From Pseudomonadota bacterium (GTDB lineage: Bacteria > Pseudomonadota > Gammaproteobacteria > Burkholderiales > Burkholderiaceae_B), in contig JAEWEV010000030.1 of assembly GCA_023389155.1 (NCBI GenBank), forward strand, positions 1 to 46,487: 46,487 bases of DNA. Reading direction: 5' to 3'. The notes beneath the pieces are model-generated. The model saw only the letters and a list, made by a program, of their open reading frames with translations. It had not been told where the DNA came from and ran no database searches. Each line of letters begins with the position of its first letter. Position 1 is the stretch's first letter. A program made the position numbers and the translations under genes. Positions 7,530-15,383 of this stretch are shown piece by piece.

Positions 7530-9458
7530 ATGGGAAAAATCATTGGTATTGACTTGGGTACCACCAACAGCTGTGTATCCGTTCTGGAAGGCGACAAGGT
7601 CAAAATTCTGGAAAATGCCGAGGGCACACGCACAACGCCTTCGATTATTGCCTATATGGAAGATGGCGAAACCCTGGTTGGCGCCCCTGCCAAACGCCAG
7701 GCGGTCACCAATCCAAAAAATACGCTTTATGCAGTAAAACGTCTGATCGGCCGCAAATTTGAAGAAAAAGCCGTGCAGAAAGACATTGATCTGATGCCGT
7801 ACAGCATTGTCAAGGCTGACAATGGCGATGCATGGGTCGAGGCACGTGGCAAGAAAATGGCGCCTCCCCAGGTTTCTGCCGAAGTGCTGCGCAAAATGAA
7901 AAAAACGGCTGAAGACTATCTGGGTGAAGAAGTTACCGAAGCCGTTATCACTGTGCCTGCCTACTTCAATGACAGCCAGCGCCAGGCAACCAAAGACGCC
8001 GGACGCATTGCCGGTCTGGACGTCAAGCGCATCATCAACGAACCAACGGCTGCCGCACTGGCTTTTGGCCTGGACAAAACCGAGAAGGGCGATCGCAAGA
8101 TTGCCGTCTATGACCTGGGCGGCGGTACGTTTGACGTCTCCATCATCGAGATTGCCGATGTTGACGGGGAGAAACAGTTTGAAGTGCTCTCAACCAATGG
8201 TGATACCTTCCTGGGTGGTGAAGACTTCGACCAGCGCATTATTGACTACATCATCGCCGAGTTCAAGAAAGAGCAGGGCGTGGATCTGGGCAAAGATGTC
8301 CTGGCACTGCAACGCCTGAAAGAAGCCGCCGAGAAAGCCAAAATCGAACTCTCTTCTGCGGCGCAGACTGAAGTGAACCTGCCCTATATTACGGCCGACG
8401 CTTCTGGTCCAAAACATCTGAACCTGAAAATTACCCGTGCCAAACTGGAAGCACTGGTCGAAGATCTGATCGAACGCACCATCGCACCGTGCCGCACAGC
8501 GGTGACCGATGCAGGTGTCAAAGTCTCCGATATTGACGATGTGATTCTGGTCGGTGGTATGACCCGTATGCCAAAAGTGCAGGAGAAAGTCAAAGAGTTC
8601 TTCGGCAAGGATCCCCGCAAGGATGTGAACCCTGACGAAGCCGTGGCTGCCGGTGCTGCCATTCAGGGCTCCGTATTGTCCGGAGACCGTAAGGACGTGC
8701 TGTTGCTGGACGTCACACCTCTGTCACTGGGTATTGAAACCCTTGGCGGTGTGATGACCAAAATGATTCAGAAAAACACCACGATTCCAACACGGTTTAC
8801 GCAGACCTTCTCAACCGCAGAAGACAACCAGCCTGCTGTGACCATCAAGGTCTTCCAGGGTGAGCGTGAAGTGGCTGCCGGTAACAAAGCATTGGGTGAA
8901 TTTAATCTTGAGGGCATTCCACCCGCTGCACGTGGCCTGCCACAGATCGAGGTCACGTTTGACATCGATGCCAACGGTATTTTGCACGTTTCTGCAAAAG
9001 ACAAAGGCACCGGCAAGGAAAACAAAATCACGATCAAGGCCAACTCCGGTCTGTCCGAAGACGAGATCCAGCGCATGGTCAAGGATGCAGAAGCGCATGC
9101 GGACGAAGACCACCGTGTTGCCGAACTGGCGCAAACGCGTAATCAGGCCGACGCACTGGTTCACTCAACACGCAAGTCGCTGACCGAGTATGGCGATAAG
9201 CTGGAAGCCGCCGACAAGGAAGCGATCGAAGCTGCTATCAAAGAGCTCGAAGAGGTGCTCAAAGATGGTGACAAAGCTGCGATCGATGCCAAAGTTGAAG
9301 CGTTGACAACTGCATCCCAGAAACTGGGTGAGAAGATGTATGCAGACATGCAGGCTCAGGCCGAAGCTCAGGGTGCCCCTGGCGCCGAACAGGCCCAGCC
9401 AGCAGACGACAACGTCGTTGATGCTGACTTCAAAGAAGTGAAACGCGACGACAAGTAA
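7530..9458 (+). CDS. dnaK: Chaperone DnaK (Hsp70)
   Basis: ATP-driven chaperone that binds exposed hydrophobic segments with DnaJ and GrpE. The 642-residue product has all Hsp70 signatures: MGKIIGIDLGTTNSCV at the N-terminus, VYDLGGGTFDVSII in the ATPase domain, DVILVGGMTRMPKVQ, the linker VLLLDVTPLSLGIET, the beta-sandwich peptide-binding domain, and a helical lid. The C-terminal tail ends NVVDADFKEVKRDDK, as in bacterial DnaK. The ATG at 7530 is preceded by AATAAGG. Transcription starts from the sigma-32 promoter upstream, and an intergenic hairpin before dnaJ probably makes dnaK mRNA more abundant than dnaJ. Confidence 0.99.
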   Translation: MGKIIGIDLGTTNSCVSVLEGDKVKILENAEGTRTTPSIIAYMEDGETLVGAPAKRQAVTNPKNTLYAVKRLIGRKFEEKAVQKDIDLMPYSIVKADNGDAWVEARGKKMAPPQVSAEVLRKMKKTAEDYLGEEVTEAVITVPAYFNDSQRQATKDAGRIAGLDVKRIINEPTAAALAFGLDKTEKGDRKIAVYDLGGGTFDVSIIEIADVDGEKQFEVLSTNGDTFLGGEDFDQRIIDYIIAEFKKEQGVDLGKDVLALQRLKEAAEKAKIELSSAAQTEVNLPYITADASGPKHLNLKITRAKLEALVEDLIERTIAPCRTAVTDAGVKVSDIDDVILVGGMTRMPKVQEKVKEFFGKDPRKDVNPDEAVAAGAAIQGSVLSGDRKDVLLLDVTPLSLGIETLGGVMTKMIQKNTTIPTRFTQTFSTAEDNQPAVTIKVFQGEREVAAGNKALGEFNLEGIPPAARGLPQIEVTFDIDANGILHVSAKDKGTGKENKITIKANSGLSEDEIQRMVKDAEAHADEDHRVAELAQTRNQADALVHSTRKSLTEYGDKLEAADKEAIEAAIKELEEVLKDGDKAAIDAKVEALTTASQKLGEKMYADMQAQAEAQGAPGAEQAQPADDNVVDADFKEVKRDDK

Positions 9459-9479
9459 TGCAGTTTGTCTGATTCAAAA

Positions 9480-9520
9480 ACCCGGCCGGTCTGAAAATGA
9501 CAGGGCCGGGTATTGTTTTT
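9480..9520 (+). terminator. Attenuating terminator between dnaK and dnaJ
   Basis: ACCCGGCC (9480-9487) pairs with GGCCGGGT (9504-9511), followed by a T-rich stretch (ATTGTTTTTTA). It lies 20 nt after the dnaK stop and 33 nt before dnaJ; since no clear promoter follows, dnaJ is probably expressed by read-through. Confidence 0.75.
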
Positions 9521-9553
9521 TATATTAGAGAAGAAATCTAAAGGCGTATAACG

Positions 9554-10675
9554 ATGGCAAAACGTGATTACTACGAAGCCCTGGGTCTGGCCAAAAACGC
9601 TTCGGATGAGGACATCAAGAAGGCGTATCGCAAACTCGCCATGAAGTACCACCCCGATCGCAATCCGGACAGTCACGAGGCAGAAGAAAAATTCAAGGAA
9701 GCCAAGGAAGCCTACGAAATGCTGTCCGATCCGCAAAAGCGGGATGCCTATGACCGCTACGGACATGCGGGTGTTGATCCCAATGCAGGGATGGGTGGTG
9801 CCGGCGGTGCTGGTTTCGGAGATGTTTTTGGTGATATTTTCGGAGATATTTTCGGTGGTGGCGGTGGTCGCCGTGGCGGTGGTCCCCAGGTATTTCGTGG
9901 GGCCGACCTGCGCTACCGGCTGGATATCACGCTTGAACAGGCCGCCAAGGGCATGGAAACAGAGATTCGCGTCCCTAGCTGGGAAAACTGCGATGTTTGC
10001 CACGGCTCGGGAGCGAAACCAGGTACCGAACCCACAACCTGCCATACCTGCCATGGTGCAGGTGCGGTTCGTATGCAGCAGGGCTTTTTCAGCGTTCAGC
10101 AAACCTGCCCGACCTGCCACGGAACGGGTAAGGAAATCAAGGATCCCTGCACAGCCTGCGATGGCGTAGGGCGCAAGCGCAAGAATAAAACCCTTCAGGT
10201 CAAGATTCCTGCTGGTATTGATGACGGTATGCGTATCCGCTCTGGCGGGAACGGCGAACCGGGTGTCAACGGTGGTCCCGCAGGCGATCTGTATGTTGAG
10301 ATTGCCATCAAGGAACACAGTATTTTCAAACGTGATGGCGACGATCTGCATTGTGAAGTCCCGCTGCCATTTGTGACTGCGACGCTGGGTGGCGATCTGG
10401 CTGTTCCCACTCTGGGCGGTAAAGGCGAAATCACCGTTCCCGAAGGAACGCAGACAGGCAAGGTATTCCGGCTTCGTGGCAAGGGTATCAAGGGCGTACG
10501 CTCTTCCTATCCCGGCGATCTGTATTGCCACGTTGTGGTGGAAACGCCCATTCGTCTTAGCGATGAACAGAAAGCGCTGTTACGGCAGTTTGAAACATCG
10601 CTCAACGATGGGGGGGACCGCCATTCCCCAAAGAATAAGTCCTGGACCGACAGAGTCAAAGATTTTTTCAGCTGA
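9554..10675 (+). CDS. dnaJ: Chaperone DnaJ (Hsp40)
   Basis: Co-chaperone that delivers clients to DnaK and stimulates its ATPase. The 373-residue product shows the full type I layout: J domain (1-70) with HPD at 33-35; a glycine/phenylalanine-rich segment (about 75-118, with GFGDVFGDIFGDIFGGG); a zinc-finger region with four CxxCxGxG-type repeats (CDVCHGSG, CHTCHGAG, CPTCHGTG, CTACDGVG); and the C-terminal substrate-binding domains. One repeat carries D instead of H after the second Cys, which is common. It is the third gene of the heat-shock group and ends at a strong terminator. Confidence 0.98.
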   Translation: MAKRDYYEALGLAKNASDEDIKKAYRKLAMKYHPDRNPDSHEAEEKFKEAKEAYEMLSDPQKRDAYDRYGHAGVDPNAGMGGAGGAGFGDVFGDIFGDIFGGGGGRRGGGPQVFRGADLRYRLDITLEQAAKGMETEIRVPSWENCDVCHGSGAKPGTEPTTCHTCHGAGAVRMQQGFFSVQQTCPTCHGTGKEIKDPCTACDGVGRKRKNKTLQVKIPAGIDDGMRIRSGGNGEPGVNGGPAGDLYVEIAIKEHSIFKRDGDDLHCEVPLPFVTATLGGDLAVPTLGGKGEITVPEGTQTGKVFRLRGKGIKGVRSSYPGDLYCHVVVETPIRLSDEQKALLRQFETSLNDGGDRHSPKNKSWTDRVKDFFS

Positions 10676-10715
10676 TTGCTGAAACATGCCTGTCCAGGCA
10701 TCCCGTTCTATTTAG

Positions 10716-10745
10716 AATGCACGTATCACAGCGTGCATTTTTTTT
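10716..10745 (+). terminator. Rho-independent terminator of dnaJ
   Basis: AATGCACG (10716-10723) pairs perfectly with CGTGCATT (10732-10739), followed by eight T (10738-10745). It closes the grpE-dnaK-dnaJ group and isolates the next gene. Confidence 0.9.
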
Positions 10746-10792
10746 GCGCGCTCGTATCACGTTCGATATGTTAAACCCGGGGAGTATGTCAT

Positions 10793-11689
10793 ATGTCATC
10801 CACCAGCAACCTTCGCTTTGCACTCGCTGCCAACCGTCTGCACCACGAAACGCCCGATGCAGGTCTGTTCACCTGGCTCAAGGCGTCATCCGAAACCATT
10901 CGGGATCTGGGGATTGAACTGCATACGGTCGGGCGCACTTACGATGCGATCCAGCGTGAAGGATTCCTGTCGGGATACAAGAAAAATATCCGCTATCCTT
11001 ACGGACGGGAAGGGGGGCTGATGAAGCTCGTGTCGCGTGTGACCATTCACGAGGAAACGCCCATCACGCTTGATGGGGCGATCTATATTATCGATCCCGT
11101 GGACCCCTCATCAATATTTCCCGAAGCATTGGCACTGAAGCGTCAGTGCATTACTCACGGTAAGCCGTTTATTTCAACTGTGGCAGGCGCCATCGAATGG
11201 ATTGAGGTCGAACGGGTGCACGAAGGGCTGCCTCCCTTGTCCGATTGTCTGTCTGCTGATGTGATCCGCCAGCAGACGCTTGCGCTGATTTCGCATGATG
11301 CGCTCAAGGCCGATATGGTGGCGTTTGCGTCCCAGTACTTCGATACGCTTTCCCTGTTTCAGCGCCGCGTTGCGACAGGAACGACCGGGGGTCTGCTTAA
11401 CGAACTGGCCTGGTCCAAGGGCTGGCCGACAGACAAGCCCTGGGTGGATCGCTACCTGAGCGGGCCGCTGGGAGGAGATGCGCAGATTGCCGATTTGGTG
11501 CTTGACAGGAAGTGCCAACGGGTAATTTTCTTCGAAGATCCGCATGTTGCGCGGCAGCACGAAGCCGATATCCAGTTGCTGGAGCGCGCAGTTCGCGTTG
11601 CGACTCACGACGCCACCTGCGCAACGGCAAGGCAGGTTGCCAGGAAATGGGCAGAGGCCGTACAGATCGTTAGCTCGAATCAGAAATAA
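10793..11689 (+). CDS. Tandem methylglyoxal-synthase-like protein
   Basis: The C-terminal half (about 160-298) carries every landmark of methylglyoxal synthase, which turns dihydroxyacetone phosphate into methylglyoxal: ISHDALK with H168/D169/K172, phosphate loop TGTTG at 195-199, SGPLGGD at 223-229 (D229 aligns with the catalytic Asp), and DP-x5-H-x2-D at 249-259. The N-terminal half (about 6-140) seems to be a second copy of the same fold: TVGRT (45-49) in place of TGTTG, GREGGL (71-76) where GGD should be, and YIIDPVDP followed by HGKPFISTVAGAIEWI, which parallels the FFWDP...NIPVATNVATAD end of MGS. Its catalytic Asp and His are missing. Total length is 298 versus about 150 for ordinary MgsA. 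GGGGAG lies 9 bp before the ATG. Monocistronic, between the dnaJ terminator and the mod genes. Confidence 0.75.
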   Translation: MSSTSNLRFALAANRLHHETPDAGLFTWLKASSETIRDLGIELHTVGRTYDAIQREGFLSGYKKNIRYPYGREGGLMKLVSRVTIHEETPITLDGAIYIIDPVDPSSIFPEALALKRQCITHGKPFISTVAGAIEWIEVERVHEGLPPLSDCLSADVIRQQTLALISHDALKADMVAFASQYFDTLSLFQRRVATGTTGGLLNELAWSKGWPTDKPWVDRYLSGPLGGDAQIADLVLDRKCQRVIFFEDPHVARQHEADIQLLERAVRVATHDATCATARQVARKWAEAVQIVSSNQK

Positions 11690-11930
11690 GCTTTCGTGTC
11701 GCGCAAGCCCCAAGCGGGCCAGGGCGTGTGACTCCCTGCATTGCACTTTTTCTGATGACATAACGGATGAAGGCGAACCTGGCCCCGCGACACGCCATCG
11801 ATCACCGACGGTGACCCGTTGCTCGCGCCGCATGGGTGGTGGTCTGATTGGAATACTAAGCCAGTCGAATGATTCGTCTGCGGTTTCAATACCTGAACGA
11901 GGTCAAGTTGAGCACCGAGGGTGGCAAAAG

Positions 11931-11971
11931 TGGACCTAGTGAAAATTCGATATATAATTAACTATATATCG
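11931..11971 (+). promoter_or_regulatory. modA promoter overlapped by a ModE box
   Basis: CGATATATA (11948-11956), a 6-bp spacer, and TATATATCG (11963-11971) form a perfect 9-bp inverted repeat with the architecture of the E. coli ModE operator. A -10 TATAAT at 11953-11958 lies inside it, with a plausible -35 TGGACC at 11931-11936 (16-bp spacer). The rest of the 11690-12062 gap holds no recognisable gene. Binding of molybdate-loaded ModE here would block RNA polymerase. Confidence 0.85.
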
Positions 11972-12062
11972 GATGCGGCAGCCTGGGAAAATATTCAGGC
12001 GCGACTGCCCGGTGTCGTCTCACTATCATTGCCGTCTAAACGCTATTTATACGCAGGAAGTC

Positions 12063-12833
12063 ATGAAACAACACTCTATTCGCAGGCGCGCGCTCGCGCT
12101 GGCCGTCAGCCTTGGTTTTTCTGTCGCAACTGTTGCCGCTCACGCAGGTACGCTGACGGTGTCGGCTGCTGCCAGCCTGACCAATGTTTTCAAGGATGTG
12201 GCGACAGCCTACAACAAAAAACACCCTGATACGACTATTCAATATAATTTCGCGGCTTCAGGTGCGCTGTTGCAGCAAATTCGCCAAGGTGCACCGGTAG
12301 ATGTGTTTGCGTCGGCTGATCAGAAAACAATGAACGATGCAGTCAAAGGTGGTCTGATCGATGAAGCAACACGCAAAGATTTTGTTCGTAATGAAGTGGT
12401 ACTCGTTGCCCCGGCCTCTGGCGACGATGAAGTGAAAGATTTGAGCGGCCTGGAATCTGACGCAGTGGGCAAAATCGCGGTGGGTAATGTAGCCAGTGTT
12501 CCGGTTGGTCGCTATACCAAGGAAGGACTGGAAAAAAGTGGTCAGTGGGAAAAACTGACGCCCAAATTCATCTTCGCCGAGAACGTGCGCCAGGTACTTG
12601 ACTATGTCGCGCGGGGTGAAGTCCAGGCTGGCTTTGTCTATGCGACAGATGCAGCAGTACGCAGCGATAAAGTCAAGGTCGTGCAGTCGTTGCCTATCGA
12701 TACCGTGGTCAGTTATCCGGTTGCTGTCATCAAAAATGCTGCCAGTGTCGACGAGGCCCGTTCCTTTGTTGCGTTTCTGGACTCGGATGATGCACAAGCC
12801 ATCTTCGCGAAGGCCGGATTCAAAAAGCCCTGA
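12063..12833 (+). CDS. modA: Molybdate ABC transporter, periplasmic binding protein
   Basis: Captures molybdate (and tungstate) in the periplasm and hands it to ModBC. The 256-residue product has a signal peptide (about 1-28, RRRALALAVSLGFSVATVAAHA) and starts the mature chain with GTLTVSAAASLTNVFKDVATAY, the ModA hallmark. Later landmarks are FAASGALLQQIRQGAPVDVFASAD and NVRQVLDYVARGEVQAGFVYATDA. The ATG at 12063 has AGGAAG just upstream; the frame is open 30 codons further but that would destroy the signal peptide. First gene of modABCE, under the ModE box. Confidence 0.95.
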   Translation: MKQHSIRRRALALAVSLGFSVATVAAHAGTLTVSAAASLTNVFKDVATAYNKKHPDTTIQYNFAASGALLQQIRQGAPVDVFASADQKTMNDAVKGGLIDEATRKDFVRNEVVLVAPASGDDEVKDLSGLESDAVGKIAVGNVASVPVGRYTKEGLEKSGQWEKLTPKFIFAENVRQVLDYVARGEVQAGFVYATDAAVRSDKVKVVQSLPIDTVVSYPVAVIKNAASVDEARSFVAFLDSDDAQAIFAKAGFKKP

Positions 12834-12839
12834 TAGTTC

Positions 12840-13508
12840 ATGGAGCCCGTCTGGATCCCGCTACTGATTTCCCTGAAGGTTGCCGGTTTTGCAATCCTTA
12901 TCAACCTTGTACTTGGTATTGGTACCGGGTGGCTACTGGCTCGGCGCTCTTTTCCGGGCAGGGATCTGCTTGACACGATTCTGACGCTTCCTATGGTGTT
13001 GCCGCCGACGATTCTCGGCTATTATTTGATTGTGCTGCTTGGGCGCTACGGCTGGCTGGGCCAGTATCTGGACAGATGGTTCGGGGTTCAGCTCATTTTC
13101 ACCTGGCAGGGAGCGGTTGTCGCCGCGGCAGTGGTGTCGTTCCCGCTGGTTTTCAAGCCGGCGCGAGCGGCGTTCGAGGGCATAGATCGCAATTACGAAG
13201 ACGCCGCGCGCGTGCTAGGTCTTACCGAGTTTGCGCTGTTCATCCGAGTCACATTGCCCCTGGCATGGCGTGGCATTCTTGCCGGGCTGCTGCTGGCATT
13301 TGCAAGGGCGCTGGGCGAGTTCGGCGCCACGCTGATGATTGCAGGCAATATACCGGGTAAGACCCAGACGCTTTCAATTGCGGTTTACGAAGCGGTGCAG
13401 GCCGGAGCCGAGGCACAGGCCAATTTCATCGTGGTGGTCATTTCGATTGTGTGTATCATTATCCTGTTTTCTGCCCGATATCTGGCTCCGCGCCGCCTCG
13501 AAACCTGA
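12840..13508 (+). CDS. modB: Molybdate ABC transporter permease
   Basis: Inner-membrane channel subunit of the molybdate importer, 222 residues with about five hydrophobic segments (first at about 8-33). The cytoplasmic EAA loop that docks onto ModC is clear: EDAARVLGLTEFALFIRVTLPLAWRGILAG (residues about 119-148), followed by ARALGEFGATLMIAGN, typical of ModB. The ATG at 12840 is 6 bp after the modA stop, so the two genes are certainly co-transcribed. The gap to modC is unusually long (139 bp). Confidence 0.95.
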   Translation: MEPVWIPLLISLKVAGFAILINLVLGIGTGWLLARRSFPGRDLLDTILTLPMVLPPTILGYYLIVLLGRYGWLGQYLDRWFGVQLIFTWQGAVVAAAVVSFPLVFKPARAAFEGIDRNYEDAARVLGLTEFALFIRVTLPLAWRGILAGLLLAFARALGEFGATLMIAGNIPGKTQTLSIAVYEAVQAGAEAQANFIVVVISIVCIIILFSARYLAPRRLET

Positions 13509-13647
13509 AGCGTCTTGTATTTTTATAGTATCAAGGTTGCTCTATTATGGACGTGTTATTAAGAGTGTCATACTACGGGTGTCATATTATGGACAGCATG
13601 CTACCGGTGAACTGTCACAGGTGACAGCTTGCCTTAAAAGTGTATTG
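13509..13647 (+). other. modB-modC intergenic segment with palindrome and repeats
   Basis: A 139-bp spacer within the mod operon. It contains a perfect interrupted palindrome, CTGTCAC-AG-GTGACAG at 13612-13627, and a near direct repeat (GTGTCATACTACGG and GTGTCATATTATGG, about 13565-13592). There is no T tract after the palindrome. It could be a protein-binding site, an mRNA-processing hairpin that lowers modC expression, or an internal promoter region. Function not determined. Confidence 0.5.
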
Positions 13648-14334
13648 ATGACGAATTTTCAGCTTGATGTCTCTATCTGCAAAAAACTGCAACGCCAGCG
13701 CCATGGCTTCACGCTGGAGGTGGCTTTCTCGGCGAATTTGCGGCGGATTGTGATTCAGGGTCCGTCAGGTGCGGGTAAAAGCATGACCCTGCGCGCGATT
13801 GCCGGACTGGTGGCTCCCGACAGCGGACGAATTGCCCTTAATAACGAGGTGCTCTTCGATTCCTCCACAGGTGTCAGCAAATCCCCGCGTGAGCGTCAGA
13901 TTTCCTATCTGTTCCAGGATTATGCGCTGTTTCCGCATCTGACGGTCAGGCAGAACGTTGCCTTCAGTCTGAGTCGTGGGTTATTCAATCCCGCCCGCCA
14001 TGCGTGGATTGAGGAAACCGACTACTGGCTGAATAAAATGCACATGAGTACGCATGCAGATCGTTATCCTGACCAGCTTTCCGGCGGGCAGAAGCAACGG
14101 GTTGCGCTTGCCCGTGCGCTGGCAAGTCATCCGCGTCTGCTGTTGCTCGATGAGCCGTTCTCTGCGCTTGATACCAGCCTGCGCGAACATCTGCGACAGG
14201 AGATCAGCGAGCTGCAATCGCAACTGCAATTCCCGCTGATTCTGGTCACACACGACCCTGCCGATGTAAAAGCCTTCGGCGATCTGGTGCTCCATGTGCA
14301 CAATGGCAGTATTCGAGAGTGGGAGGCCGCATGA
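13648..14334 (+). CDS. modC: Molybdate ABC transporter ATPase, short form
   Basis: ATPase that powers molybdate import. The 228-residue product has Walker A GPSGAGKS (38-45), Q-loop LFQDYALFPHLTV, signature LSGGQKQRVALARAL, Walker B LLLLDEPFSALD and the H-loop VTHDPADV. E. coli ModC has 352 residues with a C-terminal TOBE domain that binds molybdate; here the protein stops right after the ATPase core, so the TOBE part is missing. The ATG at 13648 was chosen because MTNFQLDVSI fits the family start; upstream sequence in the same frame overlaps modB out of frame. The last codons overlap the modE start (ATGA). Confidence 0.9.
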   Translation: MTNFQLDVSICKKLQRQRHGFTLEVAFSANLRRIVIQGPSGAGKSMTLRAIAGLVAPDSGRIALNNEVLFDSSTGVSKSPRERQISYLFQDYALFPHLTVRQNVAFSLSRGLFNPARHAWIEETDYWLNKMHMSTHADRYPDQLSGGQKQRVALARALASHPRLLLLDEPFSALDTSLREHLRQEISELQSQLQFPLILVTHDPADVKAFGDLVLHVHNGSIREWEAA

Positions 14335-15191
14335 ACAAGCGGGCTGCTAACGCGGGCAGTAGCGGGCGCAAGTCACGGACTGCGACGACTTCCTCTGTCA
14401 ATCCGACCAGCGGCTCAGCGCCGCGACTGAACGTTCACACTGCTATCGGTTTTGGTTTGCAGGAACAGGACCTAGCAGATGAACGGGATCTGCAACTGCT
14501 GGGACATGTACATTGCGAAGGTTCTATCACCGCCGCGGCCCGCGCCGCCGGGGTAACCTACAAAACTGCCTGGGACAGGTTGCGAAATCTGCAAACGCGC
14601 CTTGGCCAGGCTGTCATCATTCCTGCCAAGGGTGGGCGCGGGGGCGGCAGAACCATGCTGAGTGAAAAAGGACAGGCGTTGTTACAGTATTATCAACAGT
14701 TGCGTCGCGAACAGGACCATGCCGCCGAACCTGAAATCGAACTGGATTCGGTCAGCGCCCTATCAAACCGGCCTTTGCCCCTTCGCAAGACCAGCGCCCG
14801 CAATCATCTTCACGGAACCGTGGCGACTATTCGACGCGGTGGGATCCGGGATGAAATTCAGGTCAGACTGCATGAGACGCTGCAGGTAAGTATCAATATC
14901 ACCCATGCCAGTACCCTTGCCCTGGGGCTGAAAAAGAATATGGCGGTGTATTTGCTGATCAAGGCCCCCGCTGTCCGCTTCTCCAGGGAAAACCAGGCTC
15001 AGACCAATTTGTTTCGCGGAAAGATCTGCCACACCCATCGAAACAGGGAGCAACTGGAACTGGAGGTGCAGATTGCGCCCACCGTGCATCTGGTTACGGT
15101 CGCAGCTTCAGACCTCACAGCACCCCTGCAAAAAGGGGATGAGGTGTGGATTCATATTGATCCGGATTCCGTCATTCTGGGCATAGATTAG
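14331..15191 (+). CDS. modE: Molybdate-responsive transcriptional regulator ModE
   Basis: Molybdate-binding dimeric regulator. The 286-residue product has about 45 basic, low-complexity residues, then the ModE winged helix (about 48-130, with GSITAAARAAGVTYKTAWDRL and GGRGGGRTMLSEKGQALL), then two TOBE/mop-like domains (about 158-218 and 224-286; SARNHLHGTVATIRRGGIRDEIQV and NLFRGKICHTHRNREQLELEV). The start ATG overlaps the modC stop by 4 bp, so translation is coupled. With a ModE box at the operon head, it probably represses its own operon when molybdate is plentiful. The di-TOBE part may also replace the sensing lost from the short ModC. The N-terminal extension is unusual. Confidence 0.93.
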   Translation: MNKRAANAGSSGRKSRTATTSSVNPTSGSAPRLNVHTAIGFGLQEQDLADERDLQLLGHVHCEGSITAAARAAGVTYKTAWDRLRNLQTRLGQAVIIPAKGGRGGGRTMLSEKGQALLQYYQQLRREQDHAAEPEIELDSVSALSNRPLPLRKTSARNHLHGTVATIRRGGIRDEIQVRLHETLQVSINITHASTLALGLKKNMAVYLLIKAPAVRFSRENQAQTNLFRGKICHTHRNREQLELEVQIAPTVHLVTVAASDLTAPLQKGDEVWIHIDPDSVILGID

Positions 15192-15383
15192 ATAGCGCGC
15201 ACCGCACATAGCGGTTGTAAAGTTGCTGGTCTGCCACAGGCAAAGGGTTCAAAGGCCCAGAGGCGGCATGGGCAATGGGTGTTACAAGCGTAATATTTCC
15301 TGTTCGGCCTGGAAACTGAGCCAGCCAATGTTCTGCCCGTTCCGTCTGCCTGTCTCGACGCCCAGCCTGCGTTCATCGCGGCG

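Noticed and set aside
9368..10531. A 387-codon open frame on the minus strand
   Set aside because: It is antisense to the dnaK 3' end and dnaJ, which are certain; its Gly-rich dnaJ part becomes Thr/Ala-rich low complexity.
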